From the NCBI RefSeq assembly GCF_003143855.1, contig NZ_QFRK01000039.1:14689-63056 (forward strand): a DNA stretch of 48,368 nt. The letters are read 5' to 3'. A model generated the notes under the pieces. The model ran no database searches. It was not told where the DNA came from and was given only the letters and a program-made list of their open reading frames with translations. Within the stretch, counting starts at the first letter, position 1. Each line of letters starts with the position of its first letter. Source of the stretch: Streptomyces sp. NWU339. Lineage in GTDB: Bacteria; Actinomycetota; Actinomycetes; Streptomycetales; Streptomycetaceae. Positions 31,687-40,502 of the stretch are shown here, one piece after another. Made by a program: the position numbers and the translations under genes.

Positions 31687-33180
31687 ATGACGGTGACAGA
31701 GGACGGCCTCCGGGCCACGGACGCGGTGGCACACGGGGACGCCGTGGCACACGGGCCCGGCATCGACCCGGAGCGGCTGGCCGTGTGCCTCGACGTGCTC
31801 GCGGAACTCGACACACTGGACGTCGACCACCCGGACGCGATCAGGGTCCGCCGCGCCACCTCGCACATCTACCGCACGGTCAAGCAGCGCCGTCGCCAGG
31901 AGCGCCGGGCCGCCAAGACGGCCCACGACAAGGCGGTCACCGAGGCCACCGCCACCGGGTCCGCCGAGCGCATCGACGACGAGACGGAAGGCATCCTGCC
32001 CTCGTCCCGTACCGAGGAGGGCCAGATCGCGGGGATACTCCAGCGCCCCCGCTCCTGCTACATCTGCAAGCAGCGGTACGTCGAGGTCGACTACTTCTAC
32101 CACCAGCTCTGCCAGAAGTGCGCCGCCGAGAACCGGGCCCGGCGCGACGCCCGGACCGACCTCACCGGCAAGCGCGCGCTGCTCACCGGCGGCCGGGCCA
32201 AGATCGGCATGTACATCGCGCTGCGGCTCCTGCGTGACGGTGCCCACACCACGATCACGACCCGCTTCCCGAACGACGCCATCCGCCGCTTCAAGGCCCA
32301 GCCCGACAGCGACGAGTGGATCGACCGGCTGAAGATCGTCGGCATCGACCTGCGGGATCCGGCCCAGGTCGTCGCGCTGGCCGACTCGGTGGCCGCCGCC
32401 GGCCCGCTGGACATCCTGATCAACAACGCCGCGCAGACCGTACGGCGCTCCCCGCAGGCCTACAGCGAACTGGTCGCCGCCGAGTCCGCGCCGCTGCCCG
32501 CCGGTGAACTGCCCGCCGCCGAGGTGATCGGGGGCTTCGGCTCCGGTGCGGTGGCCGAGCTGCCCGTTGCGGGCTCCGGCGCGCTCACCGCGCAGGACGT
32601 CACGGGCCTGGCCCTGGTCTCCGGCTCGGCCTCCCTGGACCGCATCGCGGCGGGCACCGCGATCGACGCCGGTGGCCTGGTCCCGGACCTGCACGACACC
32701 AACAGCTGGGTGCAGACGGTCGAGGAGGTCTCACCGGTCGAGCTGCTCGAGGTCCAGCTCTGCAACTCGACGGCGCCGTTCCTGCTCATCAGCAGGCTGC
32801 GCCCGGCGATGGCGGCCGCGTCGGCGAAGCGGACGTACATCGTGAACGTATCCGCCATGGAGGGTGTCTTCGACCGCGGCTACAAGGGCGCGGGCCACCC
32901 GCACACCAACATGGCCAAGGCGGCCCTGAACATGCTCACGCGCACCAGCGCCCAGGAGATGTTCGACAGCGACCGCATCCTGATGACGGCCGTCGACACC
33001 GGCTGGATCACCGACGAGCGCCCCCACCCGGACAAGATCCGCCTCGCCGACGCCGGCTTCCACGCCCCCCTGGACCTGGTGGACGGCGCGGCCCGCGTCT
33101 ACGACCCCATCGTGCGCGGTGAGGCGGGCGAGGACCTGTACGGCGTCTTCCTCAAGGACTACGCACCCGGCAGGTGGTGA
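31687..33180 (+). CDS. SDR-like protein with zinc-ribbon N-terminal domain
   Basis: A 497-residue protein. Residues about 1-110 are charged and helical (RRRQERRAAKTAHDKAV), about 120-150 contain two Cys pairs (CYIC and CQKC, separated by about 14 residues, a probable zinc site), and from 158 a Rossmann domain starts (GKRALLTGGRAKIGMYIALR; LDILINNAAQTVRRSP). The catalytic block reads VNVSAMEGVF then HPHTNMAKAALNMLTR: Ser and Lys are present, but the Tyr four residues before Lys is replaced by Thr. About 100 residues of low-complexity Ala/Gly sequence are inserted after NNAAQT. NAD(P) binding is likely; normal SDR chemistry is doubtful. No operon partner. Confidence 0.8.
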   Translation: MTVTEDGLRATDAVAHGDAVAHGPGIDPERLAVCLDVLAELDTLDVDHPDAIRVRRATSHIYRTVKQRRRQERRAAKTAHDKAVTEATATGSAERIDDETEGILPSSRTEEGQIAGILQRPRSCYICKQRYVEVDYFYHQLCQKCAAENRARRDARTDLTGKRALLTGGRAKIGMYIALRLLRDGAHTTITTRFPNDAIRRFKAQPDSDEWIDRLKIVGIDLRDPAQVVALADSVAAAGPLDILINNAAQTVRRSPQAYSELVAAESAPLPAGELPAAEVIGGFGSGAVAELPVAGSGALTAQDVTGLALVSGSASLDRIAAGTAIDAGGLVPDLHDTNSWVQTVEEVSPVELLEVQLCNSTAPFLLISRLRPAMAAASAKRTYIVNVSAMEGVFDRGYKGAGHPHTNMAKAALNMLTRTSAQEMFDSDRILMTAVDTGWITDERPHPDKIRLADAGFHAPLDLVDGAARVYDPIVRGEAGEDLYGVFLKDYAPGRW

Positions 33181-33193
33181 CGCCGAGGCGCCG

Positions 33194-33643
33194 TCAGTCC
33201 ATCGCTCCCAGCCGGGAGTTGCGCGCCGCCAGCAGTTCCAGCACGGTGCGCCAGTCCTCCAGGACCCCGGCGTCGAAACAGGCGGTGCGGGCCTCCTCGT
33301 CCGCCGCGCGCAGGGCGAGGAGGTCGTCCTCCGCCGGAAGGCCGGGTCGGGGCCGACGGCGGACCAGACCGGCGACCCGCTCGCCGAGCAGCGCGCGCAC
33401 CGCGTCCGCAGCCCGGTCCGCCCGGGTGCCCGGCTCCCCCGGATGCAGCAGCCGCCCGACCGGCCGCACCAGGCCCGCCACCTGAAGCTCCTTGTCGGCG
33501 GGGTGGCCCCGGCGCAGCAGCGCGGCGGTCCGCAGGGCGTGGTCATACGTGTCGACCTGGGCGCCGCCGGGGCCCGGGGCGTCCCGGGCGCCCCGGCAGG
33601 CGTACAGCAGGTCCATCAGCTCCTCGACACTGCGCAGCTCCAT
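33194..33643 (-). CDS. HD-domain-like protein with degenerate metal site
   Basis: A 149-residue protein resembling small HD-superfamily proteins (PhnZ/inositol-oxygenase-like): MELRSVEELMDLLYACRG and VDTYDHALRTAALLRRGH. In active members the next helix carries His-Asp (ALLHDIGHLL); here it reads VAGLVRPVGRLLHPGE, so both metal-binding residues are replaced. The ATG has AGGAGG upstream. It converges on the SDR-like gene with a 13-bp gap. It probably lost catalysis and may be a binding protein or a decaying gene. Confidence 0.6.
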   Translation of the reverse strand: MELRSVEELMDLLYACRGARDAPGPGGAQVDTYDHALRTAALLRRGHPADKELQVAGLVRPVGRLLHPGEPGTRADRAADAVRALLGERVAGLVRRRPRPGLPAEDDLLALRAADEEARTACFDAGVLEDWRTVLELLAARNSRLGAMD

Positions 33644-34127
33644 GCGCCGGTCCTCCTGGAAGACAGCCGTTTGCCGTACGGCAGCACAGCATGGCGAGCT
33701 TGCGCACCGGCCAACGGGACTTGAACTACGTCATGACCATGCAACTTTCTCGAACACTCGACCACGTGGACAGCTGTGTAGTCCGATCGGGTGACCATCT
33801 GTAGCGGTACGGATGGCGAAAAAGGAGGCTATAAGGGTTCATCGGGTGCAGTCCGACGGGCGATTGGTGCCGCGAGTTTCGAGCCCCATCGAGCAGGGGT
33901 CCGCTCATTTGGTTAGTCTGAGTCAGACGGGCAGCACTAAGGGGTTCTACCCACACCCACAGGTCCGTCATGGGACACGCCGCTTCACAACGGCCTGCTC
34001 TCCTACGAGTTACCGGCGCCACCGCGTCCGAACGGCTTTCGACTCATGCCCGAGCGGACGTACGACGCGGGCGCGGCAGGACCGGCGCGAAACGTCCCGA
34101 GGGTGACCGACACATAAGGAGTGCGCG
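33644..34127. other. Long leader/promoter region upstream of the small gene at 34128
   Basis: About 480 bp with lower GC than the surroundings and no clear gene. It holds a 13-bp palindrome at 33916-33928, and an AAGGAGG followed by CTATAAGG near 33822 that is not followed by a start codon at usable spacing. Such a long AT-richer leader suggests complex regulation of the downstream small gene. Confidence 0.45.
33916..33928. promoter_or_regulatory. 13-bp palindrome, possible regulator site
   Basis: GTCTGAGTCAGAC is a perfect palindrome around one central base, preceded by TTGGTTA and about 200 bp upstream of the small gene. It may be an operator. Confidence 0.4.
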
Positions 34128-34301
34128 GTGACACCGGAAACGACGACCAGTGATCAGCCGACCAAGGAACGCCCCGAGCGGACGGGCCGCCCGGCCGGGC
34201 AGCTCTGCAGTCTCGAGGTGTGGGCCCGGTCGGCCCCGATCCGCCTGGCGGGCTACGAGGACGATCTCGCCGAACCCCACATCCTGCCCAGCGTCGACTG
34301 A
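34128..34301 (+). CDS. Small protein of 57 residues, unknown function
   Basis: A GTG with AAGGAG six bases upstream opens a short frame: MTPETTTSDQPTKERPERTG, then RPAGQLCSLEVWARSAPIRL, then AGYEDDLAEPHILPSVD and TGA. The first 20 residues are polar and leader-like; the rest has one Cys, one Trp and an acidic C-terminus. The same frame stays open for 34 codons after the TGA (PPLRHRIAAAEETCARDPGT and so on, stop at 34404) with coding character, so the TGA may have truncated a 92-residue protein. No modification enzyme lies beside it, so a RiPP precursor is only a guess. Confidence 0.5.
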   Translation: MTPETTTSDQPTKERPERTGRPAGQLCSLEVWARSAPIRLAGYEDDLAEPHILPSVD

Positions 34302-34390
34302 CCTCCGCTCCGGCACCGCATCGCCGCCGCGGAGGAGACCTGCGCCCGGGACCCGGGCACCTCGGAGGAGGACGCCCGGGCCCGGTGGCG

Positions 34391-34819
34391 TCAGGGCCGG
34401 ACGTAGGGCCGGGTCAAGATCTCCAGGTTGTGGCCGTCCGGGTCCTCGAAGTAGGCACCGCGGCCGCCGAAGAGACGGTTGACCCTGCCGGGTTCGGTGT
34501 GGTTCGGGTCGGCGTAGTAGGTGACCCCGACCGCCTCGAGGCGGTCGATCATCGTGTCGAACCGCTCCTCGGGCACGAGGAACGCGTAGTGCTGCGACTG
34601 GATGGGCTCGTCCCGCAGTTCGTAGTAGTCGAGCGTCACCCCGTTGCCCAGGTCCACGGGGAGGAACGGCCCGAACGGGGCGCCGACCTCCAGCCCCAGT
34701 ATCGCGGCGAGGAACTCCGCCGAGAGCCTGCGGTCCCGGGCGTATACGGCCGTGTGGTTCAACTGGACGGCCGTGGTGGGAGATTCGGGTGCGGTGGGTG
34801 TGATGGGTGCGTCGGGCAT
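34391..34819 (-). CDS. VOC (glyoxalase/bleomycin-resistance) family protein
   Basis: A 142-residue protein with the two beta-alpha-beta-beta-beta repeats of the VOC superfamily. Metal-ligand-type residues are His in VQLNHTAVYARD, His in SQHYAFLVPEE and Glu in GHNLEILTRP. The first 17 residues are a Pro/Thr-rich extension. The family includes metal-dependent lyases, dioxygenases and antibiotic-binding proteins; which applies is unclear. Its stop overlaps the open frame downstream of the small gene at 34128. Confidence 0.85.
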   Translation of the reverse strand: MPDAPITPTAPESPTTAVQLNHTAVYARDRRLSAEFLAAILGLEVGAPFGPFLPVDLGNGVTLDYYELRDEPIQSQHYAFLVPEERFDTMIDRLEAVGVTYYADPNHTEPGRVNRLFGGRGAYFEDPDGHNLEILTRPYVRP

Positions 34820-35219
34820 GGCTGGTACGTCTCCGGGTGTCGGTTTCCGTCGGGATGCCGCGAGGCGCGGCGGGAAGCGGGAGAGGGAACGGAAGGAAAC
34901 ACGGAGAGGAGGGCGGGGCGCGGGCAGTGCCCTGCCCTCGGCCGGGCGTGAGCGGGGACGGCCCCGCCCGGCTCACGCCGAGGCCGGGAGCGTCTTTCGT
35001 GTGTGGCCCAAGGCCGACCCGGCAGTCACCCGGCCGACGATAGGCGCACGCCGCTGAGCGCCGCAACCCCCGGGCGGGCCGGACCGCGCGGGTACACACA
35101 CCGTGCGTTCGCTGCGGGCCGGCCCGAACACCGGCATGATCACCGCGAAGGCGCCGCTCCAGGAACGCAACCGGCGCGGCCGGTGGTCGCCCGAGGCGAA
35201 CACCGCGGACACCACCGTC
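34820..35219. other. Intergenic region between the VOC and LMF genes
   Basis: About 400 bp. Two short frames (minus 34973-35215 and plus 35137-35234) were examined but lack ribosome binding sites and recognisable products. The region should contain the VOC promoter and the end of the lipase maturation factor-like transcript. Confidence 0.4.
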
Positions 35220-36641
35220 TCACCGTGTCCCTGAAGCCCCCGCCAGCCGGGTCGGCGGCAGGTACTCGCGCACGAACGTCCGCTCCCAGCACGCCCCCGT
35301 CTCCCGCAGCTCCCGCCAGGACGTGTAGCGGTACCGGAAGAGCCGGGCGCGCACGTACCGGGGCGGTGCGCCGGGCGGGAAGGGGGAGCGGCGCAGCAGC
35401 CGCAGCGTGTCCCGGTCGTCCTCCAGCAGCCGTTCCACCAGCGCGCCGAACCACGGCCCGGCGTAGGACGGCGACAGCGCGGCGAACCACATCAACCAGT
35501 CGAGCCGCAGGTGGTACGGAGCGAACTGGCGCGGCCAGCGCCGGGGGTCGCCCGGCTTGCCCCGGAACTCGTACTCCCGCCAGTCCGAGTCCGCCCGGGG
35601 CGCCTCGTCGGCGGTGCCCTCGACCACCACCTCGTACCGGATCCGGCTGACGCTGCCGAACGCCCCGTAGGTGTTGACCAGGTGGAGCGGGTCGAACGAG
35701 CGGTTCATCACCTGGCGGCGGGAGAGCATGTTGCGCGCCGGCTGGTAACCGAGGCAGAGCAGCAGCGCGGACACCGCGAGGACGACGACCACGTACCACA
35801 GCGGGGCGCCGGCCGTGTCCGGCGGCTCGGCGGGGAACGCGACCGCGGACAGGGCCAGCACGATCGTGATCCAGTTCAGCCAGGAGAAGTTGCCCGACAA
35901 CACCAGCCACAGCTGTGTGGCGATCATCAGCGCGGCGGCGGCCGTGGCGATCGGCTGGGGAGTGAACAGCAGGAACGGCACGATGAGTTGGGTGACATGG
36001 TTCGCGGCTGCCTCGGCCCGGTGCAGCGGCTTCGGCAGATGGTGGAAGAACCAGCTCAGCGGCCCCGGCATCGGCTGGGTCTCGTGGTGGTGGTACAGAC
36101 AGGTCAGCTTCCGCCAGCACGCGTCGCCGCGCATCTTGATCAGCCCGGCGCCGAACTCGACCCGGAACAGGATCCACCGCAGCAGGAACAGCACGACGAC
36201 CGGTGGGGCCACCTCGTCGTTGCCGAGGAACACGGCGAGGAACCCGACCTCGAGCAGCAGCGACTCCCAGCCGAACGCGTACCAGGTCTGCCCCACGTTC
36301 ACGATCGACAGATACAGCGCCCACGGCACCAACCACAGCAGCATCCCGCCCCACAGCGGAAGCCGGGAGTCCAGCCCCGCGAGCAGCGCCACCGACACCG
36401 CGCAGCCCGCCCACGCGCAGAGCGCGAAGAAGCGGTCCGAGTAGTGCAGGTGGAACAGGCTCGGCGCCCGCCGGAACGGCACCCGCTCCACGTACCGGGG
36501 CACCGGCAGCATGCCGCGTGTCCCGATCAGCGCACGGAACTGCAGCGCCGCCGTCAGGAACGCGACCAGGTACAAGCCGGCCAGTGCCCGCTGGAAGACC
36601 AGCCGGCTCAGCCAGTACTCGGATGCGGTGAACCATTCCAC
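35220..36641 (-). CDS. Lipase maturation factor (LMF1) family membrane protein
   Basis: A 473-residue polytopic membrane protein. Family signatures include QTWYAFGWESLLLEVGFLAV, LLRWILFRVEFGAGLIKMRG, and the conserved WRKLTCLYHHHETQPMPGP. The C-terminal non-membrane part has LVNTYGAFGSVSRIRYEVVV, EYEFRGKPGDP and PYHLRLDWLMWFAAL, all typical. Eukaryotic LMF1 helps fold secreted lipases in the ER; the bacterial role is not known. About eight hydrophobic helices precede residue 310. No lipase gene is adjacent. Confidence 0.92.
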   Translation of the reverse strand: MEWFTASEYWLSRLVFQRALAGLYLVAFLTAALQFRALIGTRGMLPVPRYVERVPFRRAPSLFHLHYSDRFFALCAWAGCAVSVALLAGLDSRLPLWGGMLLWLVPWALYLSIVNVGQTWYAFGWESLLLEVGFLAVFLGNDEVAPPVVVLFLLRWILFRVEFGAGLIKMRGDACWRKLTCLYHHHETQPMPGPLSWFFHHLPKPLHRAEAAANHVTQLIVPFLLFTPQPIATAAAALMIATQLWLVLSGNFSWLNWITIVLALSAVAFPAEPPDTAGAPLWYVVVVLAVSALLLCLGYQPARNMLSRRQVMNRSFDPLHLVNTYGAFGSVSRIRYEVVVEGTADEAPRADSDWREYEFRGKPGDPRRWPRQFAPYHLRLDWLMWFAALSPSYAGPWFGALVERLLEDDRDTLRLLRRSPFPPGAPPRYVRARLFRYRYTSWRELRETGACWERTFVREYLPPTRLAGASGTR

Positions 36642-36787
36642 GGCCGGGCGCTCCTTCCCTCATCGTCCCGCCGTCGCTCCTGTGACTCTCCGTATACCAC
36701 CGGGGTGACCGGGCAACCCCGTGCACGCCACGGAGGCGACCGACGGGGTGGGCGGCGTCCCGGAGCCCGCAGCGGTCGAAGAATCCG

Positions 36788-38953
36788 GTGAATCCTGACA
36801 AAGTTGCTTTCATGGCTGATCGGGGAGCGAGCGCCCTGTCACTCCCGGACGACTGGCCGGACCACCCGGATCCGATCCTGGCGCTCAACCGCATGGGCAG
36901 TTTCGACTGGGACCTGGACACCGGGGCGCTTCAGATGGACGCCCAGGCCCGCGACATCTTCGACCTGCGCGCCGACGAATTCGACGACCGCCCCGAGACG
37001 CTGTCGTCACGGGTGCCGACCGCGGAGATCGCCCGTCTGGACACCACCGTCGCGCAGGCCGTGAAGGACGGCAGCGAGAACTACGGCGCCTACTTCCGGG
37101 TCCGCCGCCGTGACGGCACCCTGCGCTGGACCCACACCCACGGCTACATCCTCCGGGACGACACCGGACGGCCCGTCCGCATCATCGGCATCGTCCGGGA
37201 CGCCACCCAGGAGCTCGGCGCCAGCGAGGCGAGGCAGCAGCAGGTCACCCAGGAGGACGCCCTGCGTGAGCAGACCAACGTCGTCCAGCTCACCACGGCC
37301 GCACTCGCCCACGCCCGCACCGTGCAGGACGTCATCGACGTCCTCAAGGACACCCACGGCCTCACTCATCTGGGCGCCACCAGCCTTGTCGTGGGACTGG
37401 TCGAGGCCGGCCACATCCGGCTGGTCGCCGAGGGCCCCGTCGGCAGCTTCGTCCCGGGCACCCGCGTCACCCGGATCGACGAGCAGTACCCGATGAGCGA
37501 GGCGGTACGGACGCTCAGTCCGCGCTTCATCGAGTCGCCGGAGGAGTTCGCCGAACGCTACCCGGGGCTGTGGCCCCACCTTGCCGACCTGCACGTCACC
37601 TCGGCCGCCTACCTGCCGCTCATCGTCCAGACCCGACCGATCGGCGCCATGGGCCTGCTCTACAGCGACCGGCGCGGCTTCACCCCCGAGGAGCGCAACA
37701 TCCTCGTCGCCCTGTGCAGCAGCATCGCCCAGAGCCTGCAGCGGGCCATGTTCTACGAGCAGGAGATGGACCTCGCGCAGGGCCTGCAACAGGCCATGCT
37801 GCCCCGCACCATTCCCAGCGTGCCCGGCGCCGACGTCGCCGTCCGCTATCGCGCGGCCGGCATCGGAGGCTCGCTGAGCCGGGACATCGGCGGCGACTGG
37901 TACGACCTGATCCCGCTGCCCGGAGGCCGGGTCGGCGCCGTCATCGGCGACGTCCAGGGTCACGACACCCACGCCGCCGCCGTCATGGGCCAGCTGCGCA
38001 TCGTGCTGCGCGCCTACGCCGCCGAGGGGCACCCGCCGGCCACCGTGATGGCCCGCGCCTCCGTCTTCCTGCACGAACTCGACACCGACCGCTCCGCGAC
38101 CTGCCTCTATGCCGAGGCCGACCTGTCCACCGGTGTCCTCCAGGTGGTCCGGGCCGGCCACATCGACCCGCTCGTCCGCCGCACCGACGGCTCCTGCCGG
38201 CGCGTCTTCGTCACGGGCGGGCTGCCGCTCGGCCTGTCCGCCGAGTTCGGCAGGCTCGAGTACCCGGTCGGGACCATGGAGCTCGATCCAGGCGACGTGC
38301 TGATGCTGTGCACCGACGGCCTGGTCGAGCAGCCAGGCGCCGACCTCGACGACGGCATCGAGACGCTCTGCGCGCTCATCACCACCGGCCCCGAGGACGT
38401 GCGCGACCTCGCCGACCGGCTCATCGACGTGGCCGAGGAACGCGGTGGTGACGACGACGTGGCCCTGCTCCTGCTGCGCCGCCGCCCGCCGGACAGCCCG
38501 CGCTCCGGAGGGCGGCTCCAGCAGCACGTGACCCCCGGCGACCCCGAGGCCCTCACCGAGGCCCGGCGCATGATCCGTGCCGGGGTCGGCGCCTGGGGCG
38601 CCGGGGACCGCGCCGACGAGATCGAACTGGCCGCCGACGAGCTGATCACCAACGCGCTGATGCACACCGAGGGCGCCGCCGTCGTCACCCTCAGGGTCCT
38701 CACCGGCACCGAACGGCGACTGCGCGTGGAGGTCACGGACTCCTCCAGCGCCCTGCCGCGCCGCCGCGAGGCGGGGGAATCGTGCGTCTCCGGGCGGGGC
38801 CTGCTGCTGGTCGAGACGCTCACCGACGTGTGGGGCGTGGAGGCACGGGGCGGCGGCAAGTGCGTCTGGGGCGAGTTCGCGGTGACCACCTCTCCCGCCG
38901 CCGCGGACCACGGCCACGACGCCGACGGCGGCACGGGACGTGGTTCCCGCTGA
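36788..38953 (+). CDS. PAS-GAF-SpoIIE protein phosphatase with RsbW-like kinase domain
   Basis: A 721-residue signalling protein. A PAS domain (about 30-145; YFRVRRRDGTLRWTHTHGYI) is followed by GAF (about 175-325), a SpoIIE/PP2C domain (about 340-570) with metal-binding Asp residues in DIGGDWYDLIPL, VIGDVQGHD, LMLCTDGLVE and GGDDDVALLLL, and a C-terminal HATPase_c domain (about 590-700; ELAADELITNALMHTEGA). Such proteins both phosphorylate and dephosphorylate anti-anti-sigma factors or act as partner switches. GTG at 36788 and ATG at 36812 are both possible starts; the first codons are AT-rich, so the ATG may be the real one. Confidence 0.9.
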   Translation: MNPDKVAFMADRGASALSLPDDWPDHPDPILALNRMGSFDWDLDTGALQMDAQARDIFDLRADEFDDRPETLSSRVPTAEIARLDTTVAQAVKDGSENYGAYFRVRRRDGTLRWTHTHGYILRDDTGRPVRIIGIVRDATQELGASEARQQQVTQEDALREQTNVVQLTTAALAHARTVQDVIDVLKDTHGLTHLGATSLVVGLVEAGHIRLVAEGPVGSFVPGTRVTRIDEQYPMSEAVRTLSPRFIESPEEFAERYPGLWPHLADLHVTSAAYLPLIVQTRPIGAMGLLYSDRRGFTPEERNILVALCSSIAQSLQRAMFYEQEMDLAQGLQQAMLPRTIPSVPGADVAVRYRAAGIGGSLSRDIGGDWYDLIPLPGGRVGAVIGDVQGHDTHAAAVMGQLRIVLRAYAAEGHPPATVMARASVFLHELDTDRSATCLYAEADLSTGVLQVVRAGHIDPLVRRTDGSCRRVFVTGGLPLGLSAEFGRLEYPVGTMELDPGDVLMLCTDGLVEQPGADLDDGIETLCALITTGPEDVRDLADRLIDVAEERGGDDDVALLLLRRRPPDSPRSGGRLQQHVTPGDPEALTEARRMIRAGVGAWGAGDRADEIELAADELITNALMHTEGAAVVTLRVLTGTERRLRVEVTDSSSALPRRREAGESCVSGRGLLLVETLTDVWGVEARGGGKCVWGEFAVTTSPAAADHGHDADGGTGRGSR

Positions 38954-39030
38954 CCGGTCCGGTCCGGGGCGACACGGTCCGCGAGGCCGTGGCCGAGCCG
39001 GTGTCGGCGGTCGGCGGGTGCCGACGGGCG

Positions 39031-39693
39031 TCAGCGGCCGGTGGGCGTCAGCGTCACCAGGTGCTCGCCGTCCGAGGAGCGCAGCTCGTAGCGCATGATC
39101 TGCCCGGAGTGCAGGGTGGAGCCGCCCGTCATGCTGTTGGGCCGGGCGTCGTGGCGGGGCACACTCCAGCTGGTCACGGTCTCCTCGGTGCCGTCCTGCC
39201 CGACCACCACCAGCCGGCAGACGCGGGGACCCGCGCCGTCCTTGACCTTCAGCTCCAGCCGACTGCCCCAGTCCTCGTCCTCCGTCGTGATCTCCGCCCA
39301 CACCCCGGACCGTTCGTCGGTCGCCGCGATGCTCTCGCGCGGCGGCCGGTCGCCGCCGCTCGCCATCATGGCGAGCGCCGGAGCGGTCGTCGCGAGCACC
39401 ACCGAGGCGGCCAGTGCGAACAGCAGCCGCCGGCGTTCCGCCCGCTGCCGGGCCGCCACCTGGGACAGCAGCCGGTCCAGCATCCTCGGACCGGGCCTGG
39501 CCATCGGATGCGCCAGCGGCGGCGTGGAGCGCCGGTACAGCATCAACTGCCGTGTCGTCGCCCCGAATTCGGTCACCTGTGCAGCGCAGCTGGGGCACTC
39601 CATGAGGTGGTCCTCGAAGCGGAACGCCTCCGCCTCGTCCAGCACGCCGAGCGCGTACGCGCCGACGTCGCGATGCCGTTCCAGGGACCTCAT
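39031..39693 (-). CDS. Membrane anti-sigma factor with zinc-binding domain
   Basis: A 220-residue protein. The N-terminus carries a zf-HC2/ZAS-type anti-sigma domain: HRDVGAYALGVLDEAEAFRF then DHLMECPSCAAQV, with the H-x3-C-x2-C arrangement. One transmembrane helix (LLFALAASVVLATTAPALAM) lies near residues 87-110, and the C-terminal 100 residues are an extracytoplasmic beta-rich domain (RLELKVKDGAG; LVVVGQDGTEETVTSWSV). It should hold the ECF sigma factor encoded at 40503-41048 at the membrane; the two genes have the same strand and are separated by one hypothetical gene. Confidence 0.88.
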   Translation of the reverse strand: MRSLERHRDVGAYALGVLDEAEAFRFEDHLMECPSCAAQVTEFGATTRQLMLYRRSTPPLAHPMARPGPRMLDRLLSQVAARQRAERRRLLFALAASVVLATTAPALAMMASGGDRPPRESIAATDERSGVWAEITTEDEDWGSRLELKVKDGAGPRVCRLVVVGQDGTEETVTSWSVPRHDARPNSMTGGSTLHSGQIMRYELRSSDGEHLVTLTPTGR

Positions 39694-39844
39694 GCCGAAT
39701 CCTCGTACCGTTGGGTATGGGTGGGGTTACTCCTTGCTCCCATCGGTACGCACCAGGCAGTCGATTCACTCAAGCCGCACACCGAATCGTGACCAAAGGA
39801 TTCGGAGCCCTCGGGCTCACGGATTGGTCCGATTCACCGGAAGG

Positions 39845-40366
39845 CTAGAAAAGGTGGATGGCGAGGTGCCCGAGCGGCAGTCCAAGCTGCCACGCCGGTG
39901 TCCACACCTTCGGTCCCTCGTCCTCTCCGGCCCCCGTGCCGCCGCCCGGCACCGCGTTCAGATCCGGCGCGAGCAGCTCCGTCTCCCGCAGCCAGCGCCA
40001 GGCCGACCGGGCGAGTTCCAGATCGGGCCGTGCCGTGCTCCGGCCGGCGGCGGCACATTCCGCGGTCAGGTCCGCCAGGCGTCCCTGCACCCACTCCTGC
40101 CACGGCTGGTCGTACGCGGTCAGTGACAGCCAGGTCTCCAACTGGGTGATCACCCGGATGCCGGAGAGCTCGCCGTCGGCGTCGGACAGGAAGACGGTCA
40201 GCGCCAGCGCGTCCCGGCCGGCCCGGAACTCGAAGGACGTCGGCGGCATCAGGTCGCCGCTGCGCAGTAGTTCGTCGGCGATGTACTCGGCGTACAACCA
40301 GGCCATGGGGACGGTGAGTTCACCGTCTCCGATGTCGTCGGTGCTCTCTTGCCCTCTGTGCGGCAT
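39845..40366 (-). CDS. Conserved hypothetical protein between sigma and anti-sigma genes
   Basis: A 173-residue soluble protein beginning MPHRGQESTDDIGDGE, with a helical AWLYAEYIADELLRSGDLMP, then a beta segment (SFEFRAGRDALALTVFL) and a charged helical C-terminus. No catalytic motif or membrane helix. The start has GGAGGAAGG about 11 bases upstream. Position between an ECF sigma factor and an anti-sigma factor on the same strand suggests a role or co-regulation in that pathway, but the family function is unknown to me. Confidence 0.7.
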   Translation of the reverse strand: MPHRGQESTDDIGDGELTVPMAWLYAEYIADELLRSGDLMPPTSFEFRAGRDALALTVFLSDADGELSGIRVITQLETWLSLTAYDQPWQEWVQGRLADLTAECAAAGRSTARPDLELARSAWRWLRETELLAPDLNAVPGGGTGAGEDEGPKVWTPAWQLGLPLGHLAIHLF

Positions 40367-40502
40367 CCCTTTCAGCCTTCCTCCGGTACGTGCGCGTCGC
40401 CCGACCCCGGGCTCCCGGTCCGCAACACGGATGAGGACAGCCGATTACTCAACCGGGGTCGTCGGCAAGGCGCTTTACGGAGGTTTGACCCGGCCGTCGG
40501 TT

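Noticed and set aside
27113..32694. Two long minus-strand open frames (ending near 27113 and 29908, each over 900 codons)
   Set aside because: They mirror the GH2, WS/DGAT and SDR-like genes, which have clear domains, starts and ribosome sites on the plus strand.
34128..34406. RiPP biosynthetic cluster or selenocysteine (TGA) readthrough at the small gene
   Set aside because: No modification, protease or export genes lie beside the small gene, and no SECIS-like hairpin was seen after the TGA; the peptide is kept only as an unknown.
34973..35215. Minus-strand gene of 80 codons between the VOC and LMF genes
   Set aside because: Composition is Arg/Ala/Pro-rich without ribosome site or recognisable domain; more likely non-coding.
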